A stretch of 64,000 nt of DNA from Thalassotalea profundi (lineage in GTDB: Bacteria; Pseudomonadota; Gammaproteobacteria; Enterobacterales; Alteromonadaceae), in the NCBI RefSeq assembly GCF_014653195.1, contig NZ_BNAH01000012.1:62001-126000 (forward strand), read 5' to 3'. This document shows positions 29,201 to 38,274 of this stretch, piece after piece. Positions within the stretch are counted from its first letter, which is position 1, and every line of letters begins with the position of its first letter. The notes beneath the pieces are model-generated. The model ran no database searches, had not been told where the DNA came from, and was given only the letters and a program-made list of their open reading frames with translations. The translations under genes and the position numbers were made by a program.

Positions 29201-30577
29201 ATAAAGCGGTACACCAATATAACTTTCTAAACCAAAGTCTTGATAACAGGGATGATTAGCAATACGGCTTTGACCTGCATGATGAAAAGCAACAGGGCTA
29301 TTTGAAGTTAGGGTATGTGAACAATATGTATTTCCTACTTCAAAAACATCACCAGGATTAATTTCATTATTGGGCACATGACAATAAAGCACTTTATATT
29401 CTTGTTCATTGATTTGACTAATAATGCCTAAAGGCAACTTAAATAACTGGGTACCTAAAGCAAGTAATCTTTGAATTTTTTCATCAATAGATTTATCAAC
29501 ACTTGAGGTAATTTGATGTAATTGGTTTAAAGCAAGCTCTGTTTGTTTAATGCCATTAATATCATTTTGCATAACGATAAAAGAATCTATTTTTTGGTTA
29601 TGCTTTTTTATTGGAACAATAGTTGTATCTAGCCAAAGTTCCTGACCACTTTTAATTTTATTAATTGACTGTCCACGCCAAAATTCTTGTTCTAGACACT
29701 CTCTAAAGATGTTTTTAAAGTCTTCAGGTTGATAAGAATCGCCACAAATTGAAAAAATATTCTTATTGAGTATCTCATCCTCTTCATATTGATAAAAATC
29801 AGTAAAACGTTGATTAATACACGTTATCTCGCCCTGAATACTAAAACGAAATACAATTGCATGAAGATCAATAGCAAGCTTTAATTCTTCTTTTGCAATT
29901 TGGCTGTCCAACATTTCTTGATAATTTTCTTCAATACCCCGTTGCATAGGTCGAAAAAGTTGCCAATAAATAATACATAGTGAAACAACAACACCAAGCC
30001 AAATAAAAACGCTAATGACCTGGATTTCTACTGCCTTACTCTGAGAGTTTTTTTCTAATAATTGTACGACAGCATCTAGATCAATTAGAATTTTCTCAAT
30101 AGTTTCCGGATGAAACTGTTCTTCGATAATAGCATTCGCTTCATTTAATCCTTTTGTATTACTTAACTTGATAGCGGCTTGAATGTATAAATTAATTCGG
30201 GCTTTTAACGCATTAGAAAAGGGAACGAGTTTGCGATCTAATGGCAATAGCCATTGATTAACTTGGGCATATATTAACTTAGATAAGTAGGCTTGAGCTT
30301 GCTCAAACTCAACTGCTGTTTGCTGTAAGCGTTCCCTTGTATGCTCATTAACACCAGCACCTTTCATTACATTTATATGATGTTGTGCTAATAGAGCTAT
30401 TTTCTGAGAGTACATTCTCTGACTACCGGCAATATCAATAATTTCAGCAACTTTTTCTTGTTGGTGAATTAGTGCTATTAATAAAAAATAGGAAACTGTT
30501 ACCAGAACCCCAATCAAAGTAAGGGCTAGCTTATTTTTGGATTTTACAGTTCGATGTAAATTTTTTACGGCAGGCAT
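26282..30577 (-). CDS. Multi-PAS hybrid sensor histidine kinase
   Basis: About 1431 residues (1444 if the upstream GTG at 30616 is used; numbers below use that longer form). Order: TM1 (29-50), a PilJ-type periplasmic segment with SQRMYSQKIALLAQ, TM2 (199-220), PAS (about 245-358), GAF (370-515), three more PAS domains (about 530-640, 650-773, 785-903), HisKA with His931 in [11 protein letters not shown], HATPase (about 1030-1150), and two receivers. The first receiver (about 1165-1290) has Ser1220 where the phosphorylated Asp should be. The second (1318-1440) is intact, with Asp1372 in FMDCQMPEMDG. The signal is unknown. The ATG at 30577 is favoured because AAGAAGG precedes it, while the GTG has no ribosome-binding site. 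Confidence 0.88.
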   Translation of the reverse strand: MPAVKNLHRTVKSKNKLALTLIGVLVTVSYFLLIALIHQQEKVAEIIDIAGSQRMYSQKIALLAQHHINVMKGAGVNEHTRERLQQTAVEFEQAQAYLSKLIYAQVNQWLLPLDRKLVPFSNALKARINLYIQAAIKLSNTKGLNEANAIIEEQFHPETIEKILIDLDAVVQLLEKNSQSKAVEIQVISVFIWLGVVVSLCIIYWQLFRPMQRGIEENYQEMLDSQIAKEELKLAIDLHAIVFRFSIQGEITCINQRFTDFYQYEEDEILNKNIFSICGDSYQPEDFKNIFRECLEQEFWRGQSINKIKSGQELWLDTTIVPIKKHNQKIDSFIVMQNDINGIKQTELALNQLHQITSSVDKSIDEKIQRLLALGTQLFKLPLGIISQINEQEYKVLYCHVPNNEINPGDVFEVGNTYCSHTLTSNSPVAFHHAGQSRIANHPCYQDFGLESYIGVPLYVGGKCFGTLNFSGPESSPSPFTDRELELIQLFANWVGLELMRLAHEQELNSQHTLVEQMGEQARIGAWEVDLVNDKVYWSKVVREIHGVSDDFEPSLESAMNFYKEGESREKIQALVEKVMSDGSSFDTELQIVNTSGESLWVSARCKAVLEHGECVRLYGSFQDINERISAQQSLNDSNKRLEFVLQSTGVGIWDWLIDVDKIIINDRWASILGYTIKELTPVTRDTWLSRAHPEDVHLLQEKLDASYHHNNDDFYICEIRMQHKKGHWVWVLDTGKAVEFESDGKPKRIIGTMIDITDQKESETQRVQHNRRMKLAADDAGFGIWEYDLIDDVLEWDSWVCKLYGIKESEFDQKLSTWGSCVHPDDIELATQELQLAIAGNTKLDTQFRIVWPNGEIRHLKASGIVSYDKQGSAISIIGTNYDITDRVENEQALISAKVLAESAVKAKNEFLASMSHEIRTPMNGVIGMLSLLNDTDLTNEQEHRVVIAKESANSLLVLINDILDFSKIDANKLELENIEFDLHQMVGDFAKAMALQAQDKGLELILDLVEVSESKVKGDPNRIRQILTNLVSNAIKFTKTGEIFIRLKLTSYSQEEWQLSFEVQDSGIGIAKEKQDRLFSAFSQVDASTTREYGGTGLGLAIVKKLCECMQGSIALQNSSAQGSNFVGNIVLNKAKNETSSLCCKAAKNAQILVVDSHLANAQTIQRQLQKWQLNAQSASTEKDVFALCQTQNEKHQPFNLIIISYDMFATSERNILTYLKNQANYQQIKIVLMTPMAARVTAEHLAELEVDHYFSKPAISSDLILALTALENEIKQEELKISHEQKRADKAKGHSYGWPENAKILLVEDNRVNQMVAQGVLQKLGLSCDIANNGVEALVKLKESSDDKPYTFIFMDCQMPEMDGYQATIEIRNATAGERYRSIPVVAMTANAMVGDQEKCLAAGMNDYLSKPINKDKVIERLQRFLIV

Positions 30578-30689
30578 GGCCTTCTTCGTTTGTCTAAGTA
30601 CTTTGATGATATACACTACTGTATCGGAATGTATTAGTTTTTAAAATGTAAAATTTAAAAATACAGGTAAAGTGATCAAAAACTATCAT

Positions 30690-30721
30690 AAATAAAAAAG
30701 AGGCTTTCGCCCCTTTTTTAT
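30690..30721 (-). terminator. Terminator after the CheX-REC gene
   Basis: On the minus strand the order is AAAAAAGGGGC, GAAA loop, then GCCTCTTTTTT, with one G-U pair in the stem and a T-run. It lies about 30 bp past the CheX-REC stop and about 110 bp before the hybrid kinase start. Confidence 0.8.
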
Positions 30722-30748
30722 CGTCTTACTCAATTAAGCTCTTATTAA

Positions 30749-31693
30749 TTACGCTATTTTTAAATAATCTTTAATTATTTCAGCACCGCTATCTGCTTGA
30801 ATTGGCTTGAAAATAAAGCCTGAAATTCCTAGATCTTTACACTTATCAACTAAGACTTTATCTGTCACAGATGAAAGCATAACAATTGGCACATTTGAAC
30901 CAGCCGCTCGTATTTGTCGTAAAGCTTCGTCACCATTAACCTCACCCATTACAACATCCATAAACATAAAATCTGGCGATTCCGAGGCGACCATTGTAAC
31001 TGCACTAGCGCCATCATCTGCTTCAATAACATTATGGTAACCAAGTTGCGCTAAATAACGCTTTAGTGCCTTTCGAATCATTGCACTGTCATCTACTAAT
31101 AAAATCTTACTGCTTGTCTCTAATGTTGTAGTATGCGTATTTTCAATACCACGACTTTCTTCACGCTTGATGCCGACTTGTTGATAGTCAACACTACGTA
31201 CAAGTAGATTAAAGTAATAACGCCCGACACCTTCAACTGTAATTGGCACAGTAACAACCTCTGTAACGCCTGCTAAATACTTCGCCATATCACTAACATC
31301 ATGCACAAAATAAGGACTAGAAAAATTATATTCTAAGCTGTATCGACCATGTAAATCGGTAGAACGGCCAACAATAGTGTTACCCCATTCGGCTAAGGCA
31401 TTACTCAGCTCTTCTGTAATTTCTGTATGCTCATATTTCTCATCAAACATTTTTTCACAAACAGAATTTCCTATTGCGATAGCTGTTTCAGGGTAATGAT
31501 GCATCATAATTACGCCATCTAAATTCCCTGTAACATCAGAGCAGACCGCATAACCTTTAAATCGAAAATCATCAACATTATCAATAAAAGGATCGCCTGC
31601 AGTACCTTGTAAATTAGTCATCGCTTTTAAACTAGCGATTGACTCTGTAATAAATGGATAGAGAATGACTTTATATATAGTGTCTACAGACAT
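30749..31693 (-). CDS. CheX-like phosphatase fused to a receiver domain
   Basis: A 314-residue cytoplasmic protein. Residues about 1-170 form a CheX/CheC-type domain. The segment EELSNALAEWGN carries the E-x-x-N pair that CheX phosphatases use to dephosphorylate CheY-like partners. The C-terminal receiver (about 197-314) has Asp near 246 in FMFMDVVMGEVNG and Lys in FIFKPIQ. Such fusions act as regulated phospho-protein phosphatases in chemotaxis-like or c-di-GMP pathways, but the partner here is unknown. It lies between a hybrid kinase and a REC-DUF3369 gene, with its own terminator. Its target could be either neighbour. Confidence 0.8.
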   Translation of the reverse strand: MSVDTIYKVILYPFITESIASLKAMTNLQGTAGDPFIDNVDDFRFKGYAVCSDVTGNLDGVIMMHHYPETAIAIGNSVCEKMFDEKYEHTEITEELSNALAEWGNTIVGRSTDLHGRYSLEYNFSSPYFVHDVSDMAKYLAGVTEVVTVPITVEGVGRYYFNLLVRSVDYQQVGIKREESRGIENTHTTTLETSSKILLVDDSAMIRKALKRYLAQLGYHNVIEADDGASAVTMVASESPDFMFMDVVMGEVNGDEALRQIRAAGSNVPIVMLSSVTDKVLVDKCKDLGISGFIFKPIQADSGAEIIKDYLKIA

Positions 31694-31956
31694 AAGTTTA
31701 CCTTAGGTTTTTGTTATTATTTCGCACCAAATTACTAAACCCAAATCTTTAATGCAAGTAAGCAATGTATATGACTACTCTTTTTATCTTCTAATCTTCA
31801 ACTTCAAGGGGTAGAGTTATGCACTAAATAACTCGCACAAATAAAATTATCGGCATACACTAGAAGTACTTAACAATAATACTGAACAATGAATAACTGT
31901 TGATTTTTCAGACTTTTTTTAAATATAACATCAACGGCCCAGAGTAAGGATTAGAT

Positions 31957-32892
31957 GTGGATTGGTTAGCAGAAGATACAATTACTACAACAGATAACAC
32001 ATTACCCCCGTGGAAAGTGGTTATCGTTGATGACGATGACGAAGTACACAAAATAACTAAAATGAGCTTAAGTTCATTTGAATTTGAGCATAAAAAACTT
32101 GAGTTTATTCACCTCTATAGTGGCAAAGACGCAAAAAAATATTTTTCACAGCACGATGATATTGCTTTAGTTTTTTTAGATGTTGTGATGGAATCTGATC
32201 ACGCAGGTCTTGATGTTGTAAAATATATTAGAGAAGAATTAGATAACCATTACACCCGTATAATTTTGCGAACCGGTCAACCAGGTACAGCCCCGCAAAA
32301 CGATGTCATTAAAAATTATGATATTGATGGCTATAAAGAAAAAACCAAAACAACTATCAGCACATTAAATCATGCTATCCATATTGCTTTACGTTCATAT
32401 CGAGATTTAATTCGTATAAAAAACTATCAGAAGGGCCTAGAAGCGTTAATCGATTCCATCAATAATATGACGCAAATTGACAGTGTAATAGACCTGTCAA
32501 ATGCTGTATTACAACAAATTAAAAGTGTGCTTAATACAGAAAACACCCACTTTTTAATAAAAGATAGTGCCGCTTTTTCAATGATCAGATCTAATAATAA
32601 TCATTGGAACCTTTCTATTAACGAATCAAAAGCATTATTTGTTGATGACAGTAAGCTGATACAAAATACTCAGCCGATAGTAATGCATGCACAGCAGTGT
32701 TTTGCTAATAAAACTCACGTTATAGCACCACCATATTATTGTTTCTACTATCAGTCTAAACGCGGCACTGAAACAGCTTTTGTCATAAAATGTTTAGGTG
32801 ATTTAAATTCAATGTCACATAAACTTATTAAATTATTTTCTATTAATATGATACTAACCATTGAAAATTTATTAATAGATAAAAATAGTTAA
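31957..32892 (+). CDS. REC-DUF3369 response regulator
   Basis: A 311-residue protein with an N-terminal receiver (about 18-150). The receiver shows KVVIVDDDDEVH and the phospho-acceptor in ALVFLDVVMES. It is followed by the DUF3369 domain (about 155-305), typical in LRSYRDLIRIKNYQKGLEAL. In many proteins DUF3369 joins a receiver to an HD-GYP or GGDEF output, but here nothing follows, so the output would be protein contact. The start is GTG at 31957 with AAGGA six bases upstream. It diverges from the CheX-REC gene, hinting at a joint phospho-signalling unit. Confidence 0.82.
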   Translation: MDWLAEDTITTTDNTLPPWKVVIVDDDDEVHKITKMSLSSFEFEHKKLEFIHLYSGKDAKKYFSQHDDIALVFLDVVMESDHAGLDVVKYIREELDNHYTRIILRTGQPGTAPQNDVIKNYDIDGYKEKTKTTISTLNHAIHIALRSYRDLIRIKNYQKGLEALIDSINNMTQIDSVIDLSNAVLQQIKSVLNTENTHFLIKDSAAFSMIRSNNNHWNLSINESKALFVDDSKLIQNTQPIVMHAQQCFANKTHVIAPPYYCFYYQSKRGTETAFVIKCLGDLNSMSHKLIKLFSINMILTIENLLIDKNS

Positions 32893-32926
32893 TTTGAGCA
32901 TATTAATTACCTTAATAAATAATAAC

Positions 32927-33391
32927 ATGATGAAGCATTTTGAGCTGAAAATTCCACCTTTACTCGTATTAGTATGCTTTGCAGGTTTTATGTGGCTAAC
33001 AGCACATGTATTTGAGCAACAAACTATTGATATCAAATATAATATATTAATTTCATTAAGCTTTTTATCATTAGCGTTTCTCATACTTCTCGCTAGTAGC
33101 TACCGTTTTAAAAAAGCAAAAACAACGGTAAACCCTATAAAACCCGATAATAGCTCATCACTAGTAACTTCTGGTATATATGGTTTTTCTCGAAACCCAA
33201 TGTATTTAAGTTTTGCAATGATGTTAACCGCTTTGGGGATTTATCTTTCAACAATTCAGGCGTTGGTATGCGTTCCTGTATTTGTTGTATTTATAAACCA
33301 ATTTCAAATTAAGCCGGAAGAAAAGGCCCTATTACAAATATTTGGTAATGCGTATAGTAACTATAAAAAAAGTGTACGAAGGTGGCTATAA
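32927..33391 (+). CDS. Isoprenylcysteine methyltransferase-like membrane protein
   Basis: About 154 residues with four predicted membrane helices. The C-terminal half shows the ICMT/PEMT-type signature SGIYGFSRNPMYLSFAMML and KPEEKALLQIFGNAYSNYKK, which forms the S-adenosylmethionine site in the family. Bacterial members methylate unknown, probably lipid-linked or small, acceptors in the membrane. Start choice is uncertain: a TTG at 32894 gives 165 residues, but ATG 32927 (MMKHFELKIPP) matches the usual family N-terminus. Neither has a good ribosome-binding site. It follows the REC-DUF3369 gene closely and overlaps or abuts the WD40 lipoprotein gene, suggesting co-transcription. Confidence 0.75.
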   Translation: MMKHFELKIPPLLVLVCFAGFMWLTAHVFEQQTIDIKYNILISLSFLSLAFLILLASSYRFKKAKTTVNPIKPDNSSSLVTSGIYGFSRNPMYLSFAMMLTALGIYLSTIQALVCVPVFVVFINQFQIKPEEKALLQIFGNAYSNYKKSVRRWL

Positions 33392-33396
33392 TCAAG

Positions 33397-34413
33397 ATGA
33401 AATCTACCATTTTAAACTCCCGTTTCAAGTCAGTTAAAACAATCGTATTTTTGGTATTTATCAATTTTATTTTAAGTAGCTGCAGTGACAACACCCTATT
33501 AGAATCACCGGCGTTAGTTACTCAGCATTACACTGAAAAAGAGATATTAAAAGCGGCTGATATTTCTAACGATGGAACTTACTCACTGCTTAGTAATAAT
33601 CAGCATGTGTGCTTATGGGACAACACTAAAAATATAAAAGTATATGAATGCCTTAATGGTCTTGAGGGGCAACTAATTGAGCTTGTTGGTATTTCAAAAT
33701 CTAATAAATATTTTTTTACCTCTAACCGCGTTAATGTGCACTTGTATCAATTAGAGACTGGTCGATTAATAACAGTATGGTCTGCGGGTGATAATATTAT
33801 TAACGATATCGCGATGTCCGCTGATGATTCAACTATCATATTAGGCTTTCGTAATGGGCAAGTCAGTGTTGTCGGTGTTCACGATAATCAAATTAAAACT
33901 TATGATATACATCGTCTCGACATTAATAGTGTGGACCTCTCTGATGATGGTCAATTAGCATTCACCGGTTCAAGCGATAAAACAGCTAAACTCTGGCAAA
34001 CACAAAATGGTGAAGTAAAAAAGTCATTTAAACATAGCATGCGAGTGAATCATGTTACCCTGAGCAATGACGCTAAGTTAGCTTTTTCATTAGATGCAAT
34101 TGACGACAGATTTTTTTGGCTATTGCCAAGCGGACAGCTATTTTCAACGCTACAAAGCTCAGTACGATTTATTGAGTTTAATCAGTCACGGTTTTCGCCC
34201 GATAAACAATGGCTCCTTACTGGCGGACCAAGACAAAAACTACAACTTTGGCGACTAACAACAGGCGAATTAGCGGCTCAATGGACAACATTTAAACCCC
34301 AAGACAAAATACGTTCTTCAGTACTTAGTGTGCGCTTTATTAACCCTACTACTGTGGCATCCGTAACAAGTGACGGCGTATACCAAACTTGGCAAACTCC
34401 AGTATTTCAATAA
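33397..34413 (+). CDS. WD40-like repeat lipoprotein
   Basis: About 338 residues. The N-terminus KTIVFLVFINFILSSC is a lipoprotein signal with the lipobox LSSC (Cys29). The mature protein contains WD40-type repeats, for example DINSVDLSDDGQLAFTGSSD followed by KTAKLWQTQNGE, and SRFSPDKQWLLTGGPRQKLQ followed by LWR. These would fold into a seven-bladed propeller in the periplasm, anchored to a membrane. No enzymatic motif is visible; such proteins are usually scaffolds. A GTG at 33382 is an alternative start overlapping the previous gene, and ATG 33397 is chosen because it gives a compact lipoprotein signal. Confidence 0.8.
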   Translation: MKSTILNSRFKSVKTIVFLVFINFILSSCSDNTLLESPALVTQHYTEKEILKAADISNDGTYSLLSNNQHVCLWDNTKNIKVYECLNGLEGQLIELVGISKSNKYFFTSNRVNVHLYQLETGRLITVWSAGDNIINDIAMSADDSTIILGFRNGQVSVVGVHDNQIKTYDIHRLDINSVDLSDDGQLAFTGSSDKTAKLWQTQNGEVKKSFKHSMRVNHVTLSNDAKLAFSLDAIDDRFFWLLPSGQLFSTLQSSVRFIEFNQSRFSPDKQWLLTGGPRQKLQLWRLTTGELAAQWTTFKPQDKIRSSVLSVRFINPTTVASVTSDGVYQTWQTPVFQ

Positions 34414-34443
34414 TTTGACTCTATTGTTCTGATAATAGTTAAT

Positions 34444-36201
34444 TTAACCATTATGTCCTTTGTTCGATATCCAAACACTCTGATAAGGTAATAGCGTCAG
34501 CTCTTGAGTTAATTCAGTAATTTCACTGTCAGTAATTAACTCATACCAACTTTCGGTAATAATTAGATTTAGTTCACTTAACGGTAATAATTGTGGCTGG
34601 TCGGTCACATTACTAATACAAAAAATTCGTTGTTTTCTATCTAAGCTTTGTCGCCAAAAGCCGAATAACTGTAAACCTAAATGTAACGTAAATTGTGTCG
34701 CATTAGGATGAAAAGCTGATTGCTTAATACGAATATCTAATAAGTTTTTCATACTAGAAAGCACCTTAGCATGATGCATGCTTTCATCCGTTAACGCCTT
34801 TTCTAATGCATCAACTTGCCATCGATGACGGTTAATTGATCGGTTATGATGAGTATTTTCCAGTTTTTGATAATCATTTTGTGTACCCAGCATACTATGA
34901 ATATAAATACCTGGAATGCCTTCAAGAGCAAGCATTATGGCATGAGCACACATAAAGCGTTCAAAATTCCATTGATCCGGACCAGAAATAGTTCCTTGTA
35001 ATGCATCATATAAAGAAATATTCATTTCATACGGTTTTTGCTGTCCGTTGTCGGATGTACGCCACGATATTTTTCCACCAAAATCTTGCACCGTAGTTGT
35101 CAAAATTTGTATTTCTTCATCACTAAGTAAACCTTCGGCAGGTCTTAAACCTATACCATCATGTGATGCAATGAAATTAAAGTATGTAGTCCCATCTTGA
35201 GCAGGTGGCATGCTCATTAGCCAACGTTTTAAATATAAACAATTACCGGTTATTAATGTATTAAGCAATAAGGGTGGCAACGAAAAGTTGTAAATGGCAT
35301 GAGCTTCGTTCGCGTTACCGAAATAGGTTAAGTTTTGCGTATTAGGAATATTAGTTTCTGTAATAATAACCGCGTCATTTCTGGCATGCTCGATTAAGGT
35401 TCTTAATAAACGCACTACCTCATGAGTTTGCGGTAAATTAATACAGGATGTTCCAATAGTTTTCCACAAGAAAGCAATGGCATCAAAACGAAATATTTTT
35501 ACGCCAGCATCTAAGTATTGCCTAATGATGCTCACAAAGCTTTTTAAAACCTCTGGATTTCTAAAGTCAAAGTCCACTTGATCTTCACTAAAAGTACACC
35601 ATACAAACTGTGTTCCTTTACCCGTTTCAACTTCACGTAATAAAGGTGAGGTTCTAGGACGCACAACTGCCGATAAGTCATCTTCAGGTGAAGCCGTATA
35701 AAAATAGTCAGAGCCCTGACCTTCACCTTTAATAAAATTATCAAACCAAGCACTTCGGCTAGAGCAATGATTTATAACGAGATCTGACATTAAGTGCCAT
35801 TGTTCAGAAATTGCCTTTATATCTTGCCAACTACCGAGGGACTCATTTACTGAAGAATAGTCAATAACCGAAAAACCATCGTCTGAGCTATACGGGAAAA
35901 ATGGTAAAATATGTACACTATTAATACTTGAACCAATGCTTTCATCTAAAAAGCAATGCAAGCTTTGTAATGGCGGGCAATTATCTTCAATGATACTGTC
36001 ACCATAAGTGATCAGTACAACATCCTCTTCTGTCCAATGATTACAAAATGGCTCAGGTGGCAATGCGTTAGCATCAATATGCATTAATGTGATTAATGAC
36101 GTTGCTAATTCATCTACCGACTCATTAAGTTTAACCTCTTGATATATCATACTTAATTGTTGCGCTAGTTTTTGCGCTAACGGGCTAACCTGCATTTGCA
36201 T
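34444..36201 (-). CDS. Glucosylglycerate phosphorylase-type GH13_18 enzyme
   Basis: A 585-residue GH13 enzyme of the sucrose-phosphorylase type (subfamily 18). Catalytic residues visible are nucleophile Asp240 (FRFDAIAF), acid/base Glu282 (ITETNIP) and Asp348 (IASHDGIG). GH13_18 includes sucrose, glucosylglycerol and glucosylglycerate phosphorylases. Lying in an operon with a glucosyl-3-phosphoglycerate synthase, its phosphatase and a glycerate kinase, this copy most likely cleaves glucosylglycerate with phosphate to glucose-1-phosphate and D-glycerate. No signal peptide is visible, so it is cytoplasmic. The start overlaps the upstream gpgS gene by 17 bases. Sucrose phosphorylase is the main alternative. 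Confidence 0.82.
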   Translation of the reverse strand: MQMQVSPLAQKLAQQLSMIYQEVKLNESVDELATSLITLMHIDANALPPEPFCNHWTEEDVVLITYGDSIIEDNCPPLQSLHCFLDESIGSSINSVHILPFFPYSSDDGFSVIDYSSVNESLGSWQDIKAISEQWHLMSDLVINHCSSRSAWFDNFIKGEGQGSDYFYTASPEDDLSAVVRPRTSPLLREVETGKGTQFVWCTFSEDQVDFDFRNPEVLKSFVSIIRQYLDAGVKIFRFDAIAFLWKTIGTSCINLPQTHEVVRLLRTLIEHARNDAVIITETNIPNTQNLTYFGNANEAHAIYNFSLPPLLLNTLITGNCLYLKRWLMSMPPAQDGTTYFNFIASHDGIGLRPAEGLLSDEEIQILTTTVQDFGGKISWRTSDNGQQKPYEMNISLYDALQGTISGPDQWNFERFMCAHAIMLALEGIPGIYIHSMLGTQNDYQKLENTHHNRSINRHRWQVDALEKALTDESMHHAKVLSSMKNLLDIRIKQSAFHPNATQFTLHLGLQLFGFWRQSLDRKQRIFCISNVTDQPQLLPLSELNLIITESWYELITDSEITELTQELTLLPYQSVWISNKGHNG

Positions 36202-37435
36202 AAGTACCTTTTTCTGCCGAAAATTCTTCGTTATCTAATTCAACCGCTTCTTTAAGTTCAGCTAATACATTGGGCATTGCGCTCACCACTCGATTCCAAG
36301 AAGGTATAAAGGGTGTTTCCATCGGTTGCTCTAAGAAGGTGTGTCCCGCCGTTAAAATATTTTGCGCAAACATTTCTACCGCCTTTTCTTCATTATGAAT
36401 ATCAAGAGACAGGCCGTTCATAATGGCGTCATTACGATACGTTTCTACATAATCAAGAGCAATACGATAATAAGTTGCCTTTAATGTTCTAAACTTTTCA
36501 GTCGTAAAGGTTTCACCTTGTGTTGCTAATTTACGTATAAGTGCCTTACTAATGTCAATCGACATTTTTGATAAGCCGCCATTCTCATTATCTAATGAAA
36601 GGTCTTGATGTTTATGATCATAGGTAGAAGCGATATCAACCTGACACAATCGGTTTGATGAATAATTACGATGCATTTCTGACAAGACACCAATTTCTAA
36701 GCCCCAGTCGCTTGGAATACGTAAGTCATTCAATACATCTCTTCGAAAAGAAAATTCACCTGCTAACGGATATAAAAAACTATCCATATAGTCTAAATAA
36801 TCACAATGCCCTACCGTTTTCTTTAATGCTTTAATTAATGGGGTTACTAATAACCGTGACACTCGACCATTAATTTTTCCATCCGCAACGCGTGCATAAA
36901 ACCCTTTCGAAAACTCATAGTTAAACATAGGGTTAGCCACAGGATATAATAAGCGAGCAAGTAGTTGACGATCATAAGTTAAAATATCGCAATCATGTAA
37001 GGCAACAGATTCGGCCTTACCCGATGCTAAAATATAGCCCATGCAATACCAAACATTTCTTCCCTTACCTAATTCTTTTGGTGCTAATCCCAGTTTTTGC
37101 AGCTTAGCATCAAGTGCCTGTAATCGAGGCCCGTCATTCCACAACACTCTGTGATGTTGTGATAATTGTCCAAAAAACTTTAACGCATGACGATACTGCC
37201 CTTCATCCGCGCGGTCTAAACCAATAACTATTTCAGAAAGATACTCAACACCTTTAATTTTATTAATAATATCAGGTAATGCTTTACCTTCTAATTCAGA
37301 GAACAGAGAAGGAAGTATCAAGCCCAGTGGTCTTACTTTAGAAAATTCTAATAGATCCGCCTCTAAACTTTCAGGTTCTCGTTGTGATAGGTTATGTAAC
37401 GTTGTCACCATGCCATTTTGATAAAAATCAGCCAT
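36185..37435 (-). CDS. gpgS: Glucosyl-3-phosphoglycerate synthase (GT81)
   Basis: A 416-residue GT-A-type glycosyltransferase resembling GpgS. The metal-binding D-x-D is HDCDI (Asp148, Asp150), preceded by [43 protein letters not shown] and [17 protein letters not shown] are further GT81 features. The enzyme joins glucose from an NDP-glucose donor to 3-phosphoglycerate, giving glucosyl-3-phosphoglycerate, the precursor of the compatible solute glucosylglycerate. It starts two bases after the phosphatase gene and overlaps the phosphorylase gene. The related mannosyl-phosphoglycerate synthase is a less likely reading. Confidence 0.85.
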   Translation of the reverse strand: MADFYQNGMVTTLHNLSQREPESLEADLLEFSKVRPLGLILPSLFSELEGKALPDIINKIKGVEYLSEIVIGLDRADEGQYRHALKFFGQLSQHHRVLWNDGPRLQALDAKLQKLGLAPKELGKGRNVWYCMGYILASGKAESVALHDCDILTYDRQLLARLLYPVANPMFNYEFSKGFYARVADGKINGRVSRLLVTPLIKALKKTVGHCDYLDYMDSFLYPLAGEFSFRRDVLNDLRIPSDWGLEIGVLSEMHRNYSSNRLCQVDIASTYDHKHQDLSLDNENGGLSKMSIDISKALIRKLATQGETFTTEKFRTLKATYYRIALDYVETYRNDAIMNGLSLDIHNEEKAVEMFAQNILTAGHTFLEQPMETPFIPSWNRVVSAMPNVLAELKEAVELDNEEFSAEKGTYANAG

Positions 37436-37437
37436 AG

Positions 37438-38274
37438 TTATGCTCCCTTAGTAAGTTTTGAAGATAAAAGTTGCTGTAAGCTTTCAGCCCAGCCTTGTGG
37501 ACCATATCCTTGGGTTTTAATTGTTGAAACTTGCCTTTTTAATACGGGGAAATCATTAACTGGCGAGCGAACTTGAATTGCAATATTTGCTGCTTCAAGC
37601 ATAGCAATGTCATTATCACCATCCCCTAAAGCAATAGTGACCACTTCGTTATCGTTATAAAAATCTCGATATAAGCTGGCTAACCAAATCATAGCTTGCC
37701 CTTTATCGCTATAACCGCTTACATGTAAAAATCGCCCACCTTGAAGTACGTTTGCACCTAAATCACACAGTAATTGAATAAAGTCTTCTTTTTCACTATC
37801 ACTGCCTTGCCAATGTAAAGGTTCTCCAAATAAGCGCTGCTTTGCTTGCTCTGCTTTTTTTTGTGTTAAGCCTGTTAACTCTATTAATTGTTCAACCGTT
37901 AATTGCGAGAATCCTTTGTAGTTTTTGTGAAAAGCCTGACAGTGCTCTGTTAATAGATCTAACCAATGCTGACGTGGTAAACAAAATGATTTAACCCAAT
38001 AATTATCGATTTGCACTGTATCTTCAGGTTGCTGAGCAAACGTAGATATAGGAATAAAGACTGCAGCACCATTTTCTACAATAAATGGTGTCGTGATTGC
38101 TAATTCTTTTGTAATAGCAGTTAACTCAGCTTTGGTTTTACTTGTATTTAAAATAACTGGTATATCAACAGCTGCTAACTGTGCCAGAGTTGACAGGGCA
38201 GCATCAGCTTTATACGTATAATGATCTAACAGGGTACCATCTAGATCAGTAAATATAAGAACACGCTCTGGCAT
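37438..38274 (-). CDS. Glucosyl/mannosyl-3-phosphoglycerate phosphatase (HAD)
   Basis: A 278-residue HAD-superfamily phosphatase of the MPGP/Cof-like (type IIB) group. Motif I FTDLDGTLLD carries Asp10 and Asp12, motif II is NTSKT, and motif IV is ALGDGDNDIAML. ENGAAVFIP is characteristic of the MPGP-like branch. It should remove phosphate from glucosyl-3-phosphoglycerate made by the adjacent synthase to give glucosylglycerate. The start overlaps the kinase stop by one base (TAATG) and the stop is two bases before gpgS, so it is tightly coupled. Annotated homologues are often called mannosyl-3-phosphoglycerate phosphatase. Confidence 0.87.
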   Translation of the reverse strand: MPERVLIFTDLDGTLLDHYTYKADAALSTLAQLAAVDIPVILNTSKTKAELTAITKELAITTPFIVENGAAVFIPISTFAQQPEDTVQIDNYWVKSFCLPRQHWLDLLTEHCQAFHKNYKGFSQLTVEQLIELTGLTQKKAEQAKQRLFGEPLHWQGSDSEKEDFIQLLCDLGANVLQGGRFLHVSGYSDKGQAMIWLASLYRDFYNDNEVVTIALGDGDNDIAMLEAANIAIQVRSPVNDFPVLKRQVSTIKTQGYGPQGWAESLQQLLSSKLTKGA

